A stretch of DNA of 64,000 bases from Dehalogenimonas formicexedens (lineage in GTDB: Bacteria > Chloroflexota > Dehalococcoidia > Dehalococcoidales > Dehalococcoidaceae), in assembly GCF_001953175.1 (NCBI RefSeq), contig NZ_CP018258.1, positions 248,001 through 312,000 on the forward strand, read 5' to 3'. Shown one piece after another: positions 43,252-52,749 of the stretch. The stretch's first letter is position 1, and each line of letters opens with the position of its first letter. The notes under the pieces were generated by a model. The model did no database searches and had not been told where the DNA came from. It saw nothing but the letters and a program-made list of their open reading frames with translations. Made by a program: the position numbers and the translations under genes.

Positions 43252-43279
43252 AGAGAGGGAGGCGGCTGCCTCCCTCTCT
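43252..43279 (-). terminator. Terminator of the lipoprotein gene
   Basis: A 12-bp stem (AGAGAGGGAGGC with its complement) and a 4-base loop, 20 bases after the stop codon on the - strand, with T-rich bases following. Confidence 0.75.
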
Positions 43280-43298
43280 CTTTGACCGGCTGAGGCTA

Positions 43299-44204
43299 TT
43301 ACGGGTTAAGGACTATCAAGGTGATATTGACCAGGATGGCCGGGGACAGCGGGGTGTTGTCGGTATTGACCAACTGGACCCAGAAAACATGCGGGCCGGG
43401 ACTGACATTTTTCCAGGTATTGGTCAATGAAGTGGTGGCGACGAATGTGCCGGATGAGGTCAGGGCTGATTGCCCCACAATGGTTGAAGGAATGGCATCA
43501 AGGTAATAAACGAGGTGCCCGTAGGGGGCTTGCCCGCTTTGTCCAGCCGGGACCAGATTGAATCCGGTTACCTTGACCCCGATGGTGATGTCCGGCCCGT
43601 TGATAATTGGCCTTTCACCCGGATGCGCGGGGTCGAAATCGAAGGTGGGCGTGATGATGGCCAGGTCCGCGCCGGGTGCGCTTGTCGGTTGACCGGTTGA
43701 AACCGGCGCTCCTTCAACAATGACCATGACATCGTCAAAAGCAGGGACGTTAAGGGGGGTGTTGTCCGAATTGACCAGCATTACGTAAAAGACGTGAGGA
43801 CCGGTTGGTACATTTTGCCAGGTGTGGCTCTTCGAGGTAGTGGAAACGTAGGTGCCGGGATCGGTTAGAGCTGGCTGCCCGGCGCGTATGAGCGGCACCA
43901 CATCCCGATAGTAGATGATGTGCCCATAAGGCGCCTGCCCGGTTTGCCCTTCGGGCACCAGGTTGAAGCCGGTGACATCGACGGTTATGGTGACGCTGCC
44001 AGGCCCCGCAATGACCGGCCTCTCACCCGGATGGGCCGGATCAAAATGGAATACGGGTGAGGTGATGCTGATGGCCGGTCCCTGGACCGCGGGCCCGGTG
44101 GTCGAGGTTTGGTTATTGCTCCCATTAGTGCAGGCAAAGGGCGCCATCAGCAGCGCAAGCGCAGAGAAAAGAGCGAGCATTTTGACGACTTTAGCATATT
44201 TCAT
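43299..44204 (-). CDS. Lipoprotein with two tandem beta domains
   Basis: A 301-aa lipoprotein; ATG 44204 is preceded by GGGAGGA. Signal peptide and lipobox: LALLMAPFAC, so lipidation at Cys about 25. Two repeats of about 125 residues follow, each containing FDPAHPGERP, TGFNLVP, GQAPYGH, YYLDA or YYRDV and WKNVSPGPHVF. The same pattern (YYLDV, then WDNLAPGSHTL) occurs once in the surface protein at 29492-32563. It probably is an extracytoplasmic binding or structural protein. Confidence 0.75.
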   Translation of the reverse strand: MKYAKVVKMLALFSALALLMAPFACTNGSNNQTSTTGPAVQGPAISITSPVFHFDPAHPGERPVIAGPGSVTITVDVTGFNLVPEGQTGQAPYGHIIYYRDVVPLIRAGQPALTDPGTYVSTTSKSHTWQNVPTGPHVFYVMLVNSDNTPLNVPAFDDVMVIVEGAPVSTGQPTSAPGADLAIITPTFDFDPAHPGERPIINGPDITIGVKVTGFNLVPAGQSGQAPYGHLVYYLDAIPSTIVGQSALTSSGTFVATTSLTNTWKNVSPGPHVFWVQLVNTDNTPLSPAILVNITLIVLNP

Positions 44205-44439
44205 ACCGTCCTCCCGGATTAACGTATATACACATCGTAATGACAATCAGAGGTTTGGGTAATTAGTGAAAGCACCTATTTTTTCTTGATTCGGTACCTA
44301 CTCCGGGCGATCACACGATGTTTCGGGTAGAGTGAACTCTCATACTCTGGTGTTTACGGCATGTCATTTTGGGCCGGCTGCTTTTGGTGGCACAATGAAC
44401 GGGAGCGCAGGTAGTTTTCAGGAGTTGCAAAATAAGCCT

Positions 44440-45096
44440 ATGTGCTTCTCAGCAGTAGCCAGTTTTACCGGCGGTGCGGTGATTTCCGGGGTCGGAATCG
44501 CCGCCCAACGTGAAAGGATCAGACCGGAGCAGCGGCTTTTCGCAAGCATACCCTTGATTTTCGCCCTGCAGCAGTTCGCAGAGGGAGTCCTCTGGCTGAC
44601 TCTGAGATCAGGCGGCCACATCGCTATCCAAAATACCGCCACCTATGTTTTTCTGACAGTCGCACTGGCAGCCTGGCCGACTCTTGTTCCGCTATCTGTA
44701 TTACTGATGGAGAAAGTTAAAGCACGCAGAATATTCCTGGCGTTTTTGGTTGCTGCCGGAGGGATCGTCTCAGTTTTGAACGCATACAGCCTGTTGAACT
44801 ACCCGGTAACGGTTCAAATCCAGGGTTCGCATATTCAATATAACAATAGTTTCCCAACTTCGTGGGGACTTATTCCGATTCTTTACGGCATTTCCGTCAT
44901 CTTACCACTGTGGGTTTCGTCGGTTAAGCACGTTTGGCTGCTGGGATTGGCGATAGCCGTTTCCCTGATGGTGACGGTGATCTTCTATACCCAATATGTT
45001 ACCTCTGTATGGTGTTTTTTCGCCGCCCTGATGAGCGTCATCATTATTTGGATACTGCGGACCTCTCGAAATTCAGCCAGGATCGAATCATCATAA
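44440..45096 (+). CDS. DUF6629-type integral membrane protein
   Basis: A 218-aa protein. ATG 44440 gives the family start MCFSAVASFTGGAVISG. Six or seven hydrophobic spans follow, with LQQFAEGVLWL in the second and SWGLIPILYGISVILPLW later. The family name is from memory of this N-terminus; its function is unknown. It converges on plsY, 20 bases apart. Confidence 0.7.
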   Translation: MCFSAVASFTGGAVISGVGIAAQRERIRPEQRLFASIPLIFALQQFAEGVLWLTLRSGGHIAIQNTATYVFLTVALAAWPTLVPLSVLLMEKVKARRIFLAFLVAAGGIVSVLNAYSLLNYPVTVQIQGSHIQYNNSFPTSWGLIPILYGISVILPLWVSSVKHVWLLGLAIAVSLMVTVIFYTQYVTSVWCFFAALMSVIIIWILRTSRNSARIESS

Positions 45097-45116
45097 AAGC
45101 GATCGACCAGGCAGGC

Positions 45117-45740
45117 CTAAAAAGAATCGGGGTTCGAGGCTTTTTTGTCGTCAGACGGGGTTTCAGGGCAGGGATGAGGAACCATACCCGCCAGTTTTTG
45201 CCGCTCTTTGGTGAGGTAGATGATCCCCAGGATCACCGGCAACATCACTGAATAGATTGTCAGTTGTTTCGAAACGCCGGTGTACCAGCAGAGCGGGCTC
45301 AACGGCGCGAACAAAACGATGCTCGTTTTGATGACGCTTTTAGTCCAGATCAAGGTGCCGACGGCGAACGTGCCTGCAATGATCATCGGCAGGGGAATGA
45401 GTGTCGTCAACACGCCGATCGCGGTAGCCTCGCCGCGGCCGCCCCGGAAGCCCAGAAACACTGACCAGGTGTGTCCCAGAACACATACTGTGCCTGCCCA
45501 CAGCATCGCCGGCAGAGTACCGACAAGCGATGACGCTAGGCCGATCACCAGCGCCCCTTTAAGCGAATCGACGATAAATACCAAAAGGCCGTATTTGAGG
45601 CCATAAGAGCGGGCAACGTTCTGGGATCCGCCGTTGCCATCGCCCAAAGTCATAATATCGGGGCGCCCAAGCAACCGCCCGGTTATGTAGGCGGTTGGAA
45701 ATGCGCCGATAAAATAGCTGGTTATGATTAGCCAAATCAT
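45117..45740 (-). CDS. plsY: Acyl phosphate:glycerol-3-phosphate acyltransferase PlsY
   Basis: A 207-aa membrane protein with five spans and PlsY motifs: SYFIGAFPTAYITGRL, GDGNGGSQNVARSYG (motif 1, normally GSGNPGATN-), GHTWSVFLGFRGGRGEAT (motif 2) and a third in the C-terminal part. It makes lysophosphatidic acid from acyl phosphate in the first step of phospholipid synthesis. Motif 1 is unusual at several positions, so a specialised paralogue is possible. Confidence 0.85.
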   Translation of the reverse strand: MIWLIITSYFIGAFPTAYITGRLLGRPDIMTLGDGNGGSQNVARSYGLKYGLLVFIVDSLKGALVIGLASSLVGTLPAMLWAGTVCVLGHTWSVFLGFRGGRGEATAIGVLTTLIPLPMIIAGTFAVGTLIWTKSVIKTSIVLFAPLSPLCWYTGVSKQLTIYSVMLPVILGIIYLTKERQKLAGMVPHPCPETPSDDKKASNPDSF

Positions 45741-45887
45741 CTGTTTTATGCGCCGGATCGACCAGGCTTCTTCGCCTTTAATATATCATCCCTGGGCGCG
45801 AGGCGAAATGATCGAAAAGCAGTGGAACGGTCTGGGCCGGAAATCCGGGTCATTAAGGGCTGCAAGGTGTTTGTAATATATTTAGAG

Positions 45888-47309
45888 ATGATGGAAGTCA
45901 GCGTGTCTAATCATCACGGAACTCCCCGCATATTCCTGTTTTTTATTGCGGTAATCCTCAAATTAACCGCGTCCGCCGTATCGGGTGCGGCGTTCGTAGT
46001 GCATTCCGGTTTACTCTACACCTTGGGCATCGTCCTGTGGCTTTTTTGGTTTGCTTTACTATGGTTCATAGCTTTACCTGTCACCGACGCTTTACTCAAG
46101 AAACACGGGCGGCGGCTAAAAAAGGTCGCGATCGCAATCATAGCATTCGTCATATTGCTCTCAGGGCTTGAGTTTTTCGGAGCGATGACCGGGAAAATAG
46201 GAGATTTCCAATCAAATTTTCTGGGCGCCGATACTCATAACCTGTTGGGGGCATTGCAAACCGGCTACGGCTACAACGATTCCACGGTGCTTTGCCAGCA
46301 AGCTTCGGAGAACCTGCTGCAAGGCAAGAACCCGTACCAATCGTCAAACATCGTCGCCGGGGGCATCGAATTTGGAGTCCCTTACGATAGACTCACGCCG
46401 ATTCAAACGGGTAGGTTCACCGGCAGTTTTCCATACCCCACCGGGCCGGAAATGGAGACTGTGTGGGACGAGGCCGTCCTGAATCCGGCTGACCCGCCTC
46501 CGGAGTTCGAATCCGGAATGAACTACCCTGCCGCCAGTTTCGTTTTACCGGCTCTCTTCGTAGCGGCAGGAATAACTGACATCCGCTGGATCTACCTGCT
46601 GTTTGTGCTCGCGGGGGTAATCTTTGTTGTCTGGAAATCACCGCCGAAACTGCGCCTGTGGCTTTTGGCGGGGATTATCGCCAGCGTGGAAATCTGGAAC
46701 TCACTAGCCAGTGGCGAGACGGGGATTTTGTTCTTCCCGTTCCTCCTGGCGAGTTGGGTAATGTGGAGAAAAAACTGGTGGTTATCGGCAATTTTCATGG
46801 GGATCGCGATAAGCATCAAACAGTTACCGTGGTTTTTTGTGCCGTTTTATCTGATCCTCATTTTCCGGTTTTTTGGAGTCCGGCGGACATTCTTAACTTC
46901 GGCAATCGTGCTGGGAGTGTTTGCGGCTTTCAATCTGCCGTTCATTATGAGCGATCCGGGCTTGTGGCTCCATTCGATAACAGCACCGATGATCGATCGC
47001 TTCTTCCCCATCGGGGTCGGGTTTGTATCGCTGGAGATCAGCGGCTATTTGAAAATCGATTCCAGGTTGTTTTTCGGGGCTCTTGAGCTTGCCGCCGGAT
47101 TGGCTGGAATGATCTGGTATTATTTGAATTGCCGCAGGTATCCCTACACGGGACTAATCCTGGCCGTTTTGCCGCTCTTTTTCGCCTGGAGGAGCCTATG
47201 GTCGTATTTCTTCTATTTTGACGTAATTATTCTGGCTATGATCATCTCCGATGAATACGCCGAAAATAAAAAACCGCTAACATCGGCCTTGGTGTACCCG
47301 CCCTCCTGA
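45888..47309 (+). CDS. Polytopic glycosyltransferase-like membrane protein (GT87 type)
   Basis: A 473-aa protein with about ten membrane spans. An external loop (residues about 85-190) holds GYNDSTVLCQQASENLLQGKNPY, typical of GT-C mannosyl/arabinosyltransferases, and later come GETGILFFPFLLAS, KQLPWFFVPF and FAAFNLPF. Such enzymes use polyprenyl-phosphate sugars outside the membrane. The start could be ATG 45888 or 45891; an earlier GTG frame exists but has no ribosome site. Confidence 0.7.
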   Translation: MMEVSVSNHHGTPRIFLFFIAVILKLTASAVSGAAFVVHSGLLYTLGIVLWLFWFALLWFIALPVTDALLKKHGRRLKKVAIAIIAFVILLSGLEFFGAMTGKIGDFQSNFLGADTHNLLGALQTGYGYNDSTVLCQQASENLLQGKNPYQSSNIVAGGIEFGVPYDRLTPIQTGRFTGSFPYPTGPEMETVWDEAVLNPADPPPEFESGMNYPAASFVLPALFVAAGITDIRWIYLLFVLAGVIFVVWKSPPKLRLWLLAGIIASVEIWNSLASGETGILFFPFLLASWVMWRKNWWLSAIFMGIAISIKQLPWFFVPFYLILIFRFFGVRRTFLTSAIVLGVFAAFNLPFIMSDPGLWLHSITAPMIDRFFPIGVGFVSLEISGYLKIDSRLFFGALELAAGLAGMIWYYLNCRRYPYTGLILAVLPLFFAWRSLWSYFFYFDVIILAMIISDEYAENKKPLTSALVYPPS

Positions 47310-47428
47310 ACTAGCGCCATCAGCCAATAATTTTGACTGCCTGACGGCTCTTTATGCCATTTTTAGTTGCCGTTTCCGCGTGATAGAGTGATTCAGGGAT
47401 AGTGAAAACAACCATAATCTGACGGAAT

Positions 47429-49330
47429 GTGCGACCGATGACGTTTTCGAAAAGAATTGCAGGTGTTCTCGCAATATTGGGGGCGATAGTTCTTTCAGGC
47501 TGTGTCGGTTCCGGGAACGCGATAAGCATCAGCCTGGGAGAAGCCATCAACCTTTCCCAATCGAATTCATTCAGCAAAGTGGCGATAGACACCGGTTCCG
47601 GAACAATGTCGATGACTGTCGAGGCTCAAACGCCAATCCCCATCACTGACAGCAATGGCACGGCTGCCACAGCTTCCAACGGATCGGTTTTGACTGCGAA
47701 CATCGATTCATTGAATATGGCGGATCTGAAATCTCTCGGGTTTGTTTTCCCGGTGAACACATCCACCAATGCCGCGGCCAGCAATCTGACTTCCCTTTTG
47801 ATTTACCTCGGCATCCCGGCGCTGTTTATCCTGATGTTCATATTTTTTGCCCGCCGACAGGCTGCCGGTGGAGATGTCGCCGGTTTCGGGCGCAGCGGCG
47901 CGAAGCTATTGTCACCGGACCGGCCTAAAGTCACTTTCGCGGACGTTGCGGGGGTGGAAGAAGCCAAACAAGACCTGCAGGAAGTGGTTGAATTCTTGAA
48001 GGACAGGGCTAAATTCCAGGCTATTGGCGCGACTATTCCCAAGGGTGTGCTGCTGGTCGGTCCGCCCGGCACCGGCAAAACCCTCCTTGCACGGGCATTA
48101 GCCGGGGAGGCGGGCGTCCCCTTCTTTTCGATCAGCGGCAGCGAATTCGTCGAGTTGTTCGTGGGGGTGGGAGCCGCCAGGGTGCGGAGCCTGTTCTCCG
48201 AAGCTAAAAAAATGGCGCCCTGCATCATTTTCATCGATGAACTGGACGCCGTTGGCCGCCAAAGAGCGGGCAACATCCCGGGGAGCCACGAGGAAAGAGA
48301 GCAGACACTTAATCAGATCCTGGTGGAGATGGACGGATTCGACCCGAACATCGGCGTGATAGTCCTCGCCGCCACGAACCGGGTCGATGTTCTTGATCAG
48401 GCGCTCCTACGGCCGGGACGTTTCGACCGCAGGGTCACGCTTGACCGCCCCGACACTAACGGCCGGATCGCTATCCTGAAGATCCACTCAAAAGGCAAAG
48501 CCCTGGCAAAGGACGTGGATCTTGAATTAATCGTTAAACAGACCCATGGTTTCAGCGGCGCCGATTTGGCGGAACTCATGAACGAAGCGGCGATTTTGGC
48601 GGTCCGGCGGAATAAAAAGATTATTGGAATGGAAGAACTCGCCGACTCGATCGACCGGGTTTTAGCCGGTCCGGAGAGGAAAAGCCTGGCGATCAGACCA
48701 CGGGACAAAGAATTGACAGCCTACCACGAGGCCGGCCATGCCCTGGTTGCCCGGAACCTGCCAAATATTGATCCTGTCCTGAAGATCTCGATAGTTGCCC
48801 GTGGGTCTATGGGGGGTTACACCAGGTTCTTGGAGGAAGACCGTTATTTTATCACCGAGTCCCAGTTCCGCAGCACCTTGGCCACGTTCATGGCCGGCCA
48901 TGCCGCAGAGCAGATGATCTTCAACGAAGTTTCCACCGGCCCTCACGGCGACATCAAGCAAGCCACCGATATCGCCAGGAAAATGATCACCGAGTACAGC
49001 ATGAGCGATAAGCTGGGTTTCAGAACCTACGGTCAAACCACCGTGCAGGGTTACCTTGGAATCGGTCCTCCGGAAACAAAAGATTATAGCGAGGATACCG
49101 CCAGGCAGATCGACGATGAAGTGCGGGTGATCCTCGAGAACGCACACGATACCGCCCGAAAAATCCTTTCGGAAAATCGGCCCAGGCTCGACCACCTGGC
49201 AGGCATCCTCCTGACCAAGGAAACTCTGGAGGGACCGGAGTTGGAGAAAGCGTTTACGGAGCCGATCACCGAAAAGCCGGCGGCGAATCCTGCCGATTCA
49301 ACCGGGCCGACCGGTCAATCCCAGAGTTGA
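47429..49330 (+). CDS. ftsH: ATP-dependent zinc metalloprotease FtsH
   Basis: A 633-aa membrane AAA+ protease. Motifs: Walker [14 protein letters not shown] (about residue 210), Walker [35 protein letters not shown] and zinc site HEAGHA (about residue 435). It degrades membrane and regulatory proteins. The N-terminus is odd: [12 protein letters not shown] looks like a lipobox, followed by a Ser/Thr/Asn-rich external segment of about 100 residues and one span before the AAA module. Start GTG 47429 or ATG 47438. Confidence 0.9.
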   Translation: MRPMTFSKRIAGVLAILGAIVLSGCVGSGNAISISLGEAINLSQSNSFSKVAIDTGSGTMSMTVEAQTPIPITDSNGTAATASNGSVLTANIDSLNMADLKSLGFVFPVNTSTNAAASNLTSLLIYLGIPALFILMFIFFARRQAAGGDVAGFGRSGAKLLSPDRPKVTFADVAGVEEAKQDLQEVVEFLKDRAKFQAIGATIPKGVLLVGPPGTGKTLLARALAGEAGVPFFSISGSEFVELFVGVGAARVRSLFSEAKKMAPCIIFIDELDAVGRQRAGNIPGSHEEREQTLNQILVEMDGFDPNIGVIVLAATNRVDVLDQALLRPGRFDRRVTLDRPDTNGRIAILKIHSKGKALAKDVDLELIVKQTHGFSGADLAELMNEAAILAVRRNKKIIGMEELADSIDRVLAGPERKSLAIRPRDKELTAYHEAGHALVARNLPNIDPVLKISIVARGSMGGYTRFLEEDRYFITESQFRSTLATFMAGHAAEQMIFNEVSTGPHGDIKQATDIARKMITEYSMSDKLGFRTYGQTTVQGYLGIGPPETKDYSEDTARQIDDEVRVILENAHDTARKILSENRPRLDHLAGILLTKETLEGPELEKAFTEPITEKPAANPADSTGPTGQSQS

Positions 49331-49931
49331 CCGCCAGGCAACCGACAGTTCCGTGCGACCCAACTTTGTCGCCATCCAAATACCCCATAAGTTTTAATCA
49401 TTGGCGGGCGAAAACAGCATTTCTTTTCACATTAGTTAAATACCCTAAAGTCGCCAACTTTAGAACTTGACATAACGAAATATCAGGCTAAAAACGACAC
49501 GAGGCGCTTGACAACCCCAGGGAACGCCCGTGCTATAATACTTGCATGATTGGAAACAGCACGCTTGTCCTCCGTCCCCGTAAAGCGGGAATCGGGGGGC
49601 GAGGTATTGATAGCAATGGAGAATTGGTATTATTCGGCCAGGCCGGCGTTTTGAGGGGCTTGCGGTTGGTTTTCCTTTGTTTTTGGATCCAATCTCACGA
49701 TTGGGCTAAAGCTGAAAAGAATGATTCGTTTCTTCATAAAACTTTTATCAAAAAGACTAAAAACGAATATTTACCGCTGGTTGTTGACCCTGGAATTTAG
49801 AATTTGGGGCTTATTTCAGATTTCGAGCGTGGATTTTGGCGCCTGGTGGGGGCGAACGCGGGGTCTGGCCAGATGGACAAAACACATAGTTTGTCCTATC
49901 ATATTATTCATACTTGTATGAGGATGCTGTG
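49331..49931. other. Long leader or intergenic region before the AbrB-type gene
   Basis: 600 bases without a credible gene. It holds TTGACA at 49508-49513 and TATAAT at 49534-49539, a 20-base spacer, so the pair is not ideal. A + frame at 49546-49800 (84 codons) follows immediately but has no recognisable content. If the promoter works, the AbrB gene has a leader of almost 400 bases. Confidence 0.45.
49875..49896. promoter_or_regulatory. Inverted repeat upstream of the AbrB-type gene
   Basis: GGACAAA and TTTGTCC, a perfect 7-base inverted repeat with an 8-base spacer, 36 bases before ATG 49932. AbrB-type regulators often control their own promoters, so this is a candidate operator. Confidence 0.5.
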
Positions 49932-50163
49932 ATGGAGCACGATTTTAACGGGGTCTGGTCGCCGAAATTCTATGGTTCAACAACAATCGGTGAACGCGGC
50001 CAAATGGTTATTCCCGCGGAAGCCCGGAAAGATTTTGACATTACGCCGGCATCCAAACTGCTGGTGTTCGGCAGTGGTGGTCAAAGCCGAAAACATCACC
50101 GGGTTTCTGACCAAGGCATCCGAAATGCTCAGGGCGCTTGAAAATGCATCTTTGAGCAGCTAA
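49932..50163 (+). pseudogene. AbrB/SpoVT-type regulator with frameshift
   Basis: The first frame encodes MEHDFNGVWSPKFYGSTTIG, then ERGQMVIPAEARKDFDI and SKLLVFGSG, the complete swapped-hairpin AbrB DNA-binding domain. It then runs out of family sequence. From about 50080, skipping one base restores VKAENITGFLTKASEMLRAL, the expected C-terminus, ending at 50163. The break is near the repeated GGTGGTC (50070-50082). The product may be a truncated but DNA-binding protein, a pseudogene, or the result of a sequencing error or programmed slip. It precedes the RND exporter. Confidence 0.7.
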
Positions 50164-50213
50164 TGCTTTCAATTGTCGTCCCGCATCTCAAATTTCGACC
50201 AAAAGGGGTATAA

Positions 50214-52514
50214 GTGGACGCGTTTTTTAAAGGTCTCGGCAGGTTCATCGAAGAAAAAAGAACGCTGGTAATCGTCGCCAGTATCGTTCTTCTGCTAGGT
50301 GCCATGGTCGGCGCAACCCGTTTGACCTGGGCTACCGGCATGGAAACGATGATGGACGCAAATTCCCAGGTCTACAAGGACTACCAGGAATTCAACGATA
50401 ATTTCGGCGCTGACGCGATCATCGTTCTGGCCCGCGCTGACGGACTTAACAACCTCCTTAATCTGGCGAATATCACCGAACTGGACTCTATCGAACAGCA
50501 ATTGAGCGGAGAAGACGGGGTATTGTCGGTCGTAGGCCCCGGCTTCGCGCTGAGGCAAGCGATGGCCCAGGTGACTGGTTCGGCGGTATTGCCTCCCGAC
50601 CAGGCTACCTTGAACGCGATACTGCTCGACAACGGCGCGGTGCGTCCGGAGATGAAGAACTTTTTCCCGACGGACACCATTGGCATTGTCATAATAACGA
50701 TGAAAGGCGGCGCAACCCAGGCGCAGATCGATGCGCTGGTGTCGGATGCCAACACAGCCATCGACAACGCCTCCTTTTCAGGCGTCCAGGGATCGGTGAC
50801 CGGGGCTTCGGTCATTTTTGCCGAGATGCAGACGCTCATGAGCAAGAGCATGAGCACGATGATCAGCATCTCCATGCTGTTGATGCTCGTTATCCTGGCT
50901 GTCGTATTCTCGGTCAGGGGTTTCTTTGCCTGGCGCTGGCTGCCATTGGGGGCTGTTGTTATCGGTAGTGTTTACGCTTTCGGCATGATGGGTTGGTTGT
51001 CGGTGCCGATAACCATGGTCAGCATGGCTATTCTACCCATCCTGATCGGCCTGGGCGTCGATTACGCCGTACAGTTCCACAACCGGTATGACGAAGAGGC
51101 CAGGCGAGGCGAGACCGTAGGCGAGGCGATCATCGATTCGGTCCGGCACATCGGTCCGGCTATCGCCATTGCCATCATCGCGGCCGCGCTGGGTTTCGTA
51201 GCGCTGTTCATCTCGCCGGTGCCGATGATCCGCCAGTTCGGCCAGATGCTGGTTATCGGCATCGTTGCCTGTTATCTTGTCTCCCTGTTCATCCTGTTGC
51301 CGATCCTTTACATCCACGACCGGGGCAAGGCCGACAAAGCCATCGGCAAAAACGGTAAGGTTGCCGCCGAAGGACGGGCTGGAGTTGTCGAGCGCAGCCT
51401 GGGTAAATTGGCTCCCTGGGTCATCCGCAACCCGGTGGCGATAATCACCGTCGCCGCACTCTTTACCGTGCTGGGCGTGGCTCTGGATAACAAGATTCCG
51501 ACCGAAACCGACGAAAACAAGTATATCTCCCAGGACCTTCCCTTGATGAAGGATTTCAACGAACTGGCCCAGCTTTCCGGCGGTTCGGCCGCGTTTAACA
51601 TCATGATCAAAGGCGCCAATGTCACCTCACCCGAAGCGCTCAACTGGATGCTGGGGGTGGAAGGCAAGATCCTGTCTCAATCAGCCGTCCCGGTCGTTGG
51701 AGCCACCGGTATTGCCGACACTGTCGCCCAAATTAACCAGGGGCAGATACCGCCGACCCAGGCCGCGGTGGACCAGGCGCTCGGCTATGTGCCTGCCTTA
51801 CTCAAGGGCAATTTGCTCACGCCGGACGATGCCATGGCTAACATCACGGTACGGACGGGTCCGGGTATCAGCACCGACCAGCTCAAGGAACTGAAAAACG
51901 CTATCGAAGGCTACATTACATCACCACCCGCCGGCATAAAAGCTACTGTCACCGGGCAGGGAGTCATCGGTCTGGAGATAATGAATTCACTGACCTCCGG
52001 GCGAACCGAAATGACCCTCCTTGGGATCGCCCTGGTCTTCCTCGGCCTCTTCCTGCTGTTCAGGTTCAACGGGGCCAGGGCTCTGATCGCTACTCTGCCT
52101 GTCGCCATGATCATCGGCTGGTCCAGCATCGTCATGTACCTTGGGCACATCAAGTACACCGCGCTTACCGCCACCCTGGGATCCCTGATCATCGGAATTG
52201 GCGTCGAATTCACCATTCTGATCATGATGCGTTACAACGAGGAGCGTAAAAAAGGGGAAGCGCCGGAAGTGGCTATGACTACAGCCATGACCAAGATCGG
52301 CAGGGCGGTCATCACCTCCGGTCTGACGGTGGTGGGCGGCTTCGGCGCCCTCCTTTTCGCCCGGGATTTTCCGATCCTGACCGATTTCGGCGCGGTAACC
52401 ATGATCAACGTCGGATTTGCCCTGGTCTCAAGCCTGGTGGTATTGCCGACAATCATCGTGGCGGTGGATAAGAGGAAAAGCGTGCCAGTTAAGGTCGCGG
52501 CACAGATCGGCTAA
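50214..52514 (+). CDS. RND superfamily exporter (MMPL type)
   Basis: A 766-aa protein with the double six-span layout of MMPL/RND exporters. Each half has one span, a large external loop, then five spans. Residues about 275-300 include LPILIGLGVDYAVQFHNRYDEEARRG, and the second half has a matching LGSLIIGIGVEFTILIMMRYNEERKKGE; Asp and Glu at these places are proton-relay residues. It probably exports a lipid or hydrophobic compound. It starts with GTG 50214, 50 bases after the regulator remnant. Confidence 0.85.
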   Translation: MDAFFKGLGRFIEEKRTLVIVASIVLLLGAMVGATRLTWATGMETMMDANSQVYKDYQEFNDNFGADAIIVLARADGLNNLLNLANITELDSIEQQLSGEDGVLSVVGPGFALRQAMAQVTGSAVLPPDQATLNAILLDNGAVRPEMKNFFPTDTIGIVIITMKGGATQAQIDALVSDANTAIDNASFSGVQGSVTGASVIFAEMQTLMSKSMSTMISISMLLMLVILAVVFSVRGFFAWRWLPLGAVVIGSVYAFGMMGWLSVPITMVSMAILPILIGLGVDYAVQFHNRYDEEARRGETVGEAIIDSVRHIGPAIAIAIIAAALGFVALFISPVPMIRQFGQMLVIGIVACYLVSLFILLPILYIHDRGKADKAIGKNGKVAAEGRAGVVERSLGKLAPWVIRNPVAIITVAALFTVLGVALDNKIPTETDENKYISQDLPLMKDFNELAQLSGGSAAFNIMIKGANVTSPEALNWMLGVEGKILSQSAVPVVGATGIADTVAQINQGQIPPTQAAVDQALGYVPALLKGNLLTPDDAMANITVRTGPGISTDQLKELKNAIEGYITSPPAGIKATVTGQGVIGLEIMNSLTSGRTEMTLLGIALVFLGLFLLFRFNGARALIATLPVAMIIGWSSIVMYLGHIKYTALTATLGSLIIGIGVEFTILIMMRYNEERKKGEAPEVAMTTAMTKIGRAVITSGLTVVGGFGALLFARDFPILTDFGAVTMINVGFALVSSLVVLPTIIVAVDKRKSVPVKVAAQIG

Positions 52515-52542
52515 TCCGCAACCAATATACCTGTGTGGGCTG

Positions 52543-52573
52543 AACGGCGGCGCGCGTTGTCCGCGCCGCCGTT
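52543..52573 (+). terminator. Terminator of the exporter gene
   Basis: An 11-12 bp GC-rich stem (ACGGCGGCGCG and its complement) with a 7-base loop, 28 bases after the stop codon, followed by T-rich sequence. Confidence 0.8.
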
Positions 52574-52640
52574 TGCCTTTGCCCTGGCAGGCCATGTACG
52601 CGGATATGGAGCGGCTATTTGAATGGCGATATAAATCGAT

Positions 52641-52672
52641 TTGACGCCAAAAACGGTATCATATACGATACC
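52641..52672 (+). promoter_or_regulatory. Promoter with palindrome across its -10 box (response regulator gene)
   Basis: TTGACG, 17 bases, TACGAT. The palindrome GGTATC-ATATAC-GATACC (52655-52672) covers the -10 box, so binding there should block transcription. The gene starts at 52750. Confidence 0.55.
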
Positions 52673-52749
52673 TCAGGCAACAACTGCTTCGAAAATTACC
52701 TGAGTTCAAGCACCGCCGGATTTAAATTTTCCAATGAAAAGCCCCTGTT

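Noticed and set aside
49546-49800. An 84-codon + frame directly behind a TATAAT box.
   Set aside because: No ribosome site, no recognisable sequence, and the -35/-10 spacing is 20 bases. Kept only as part of the leader region.
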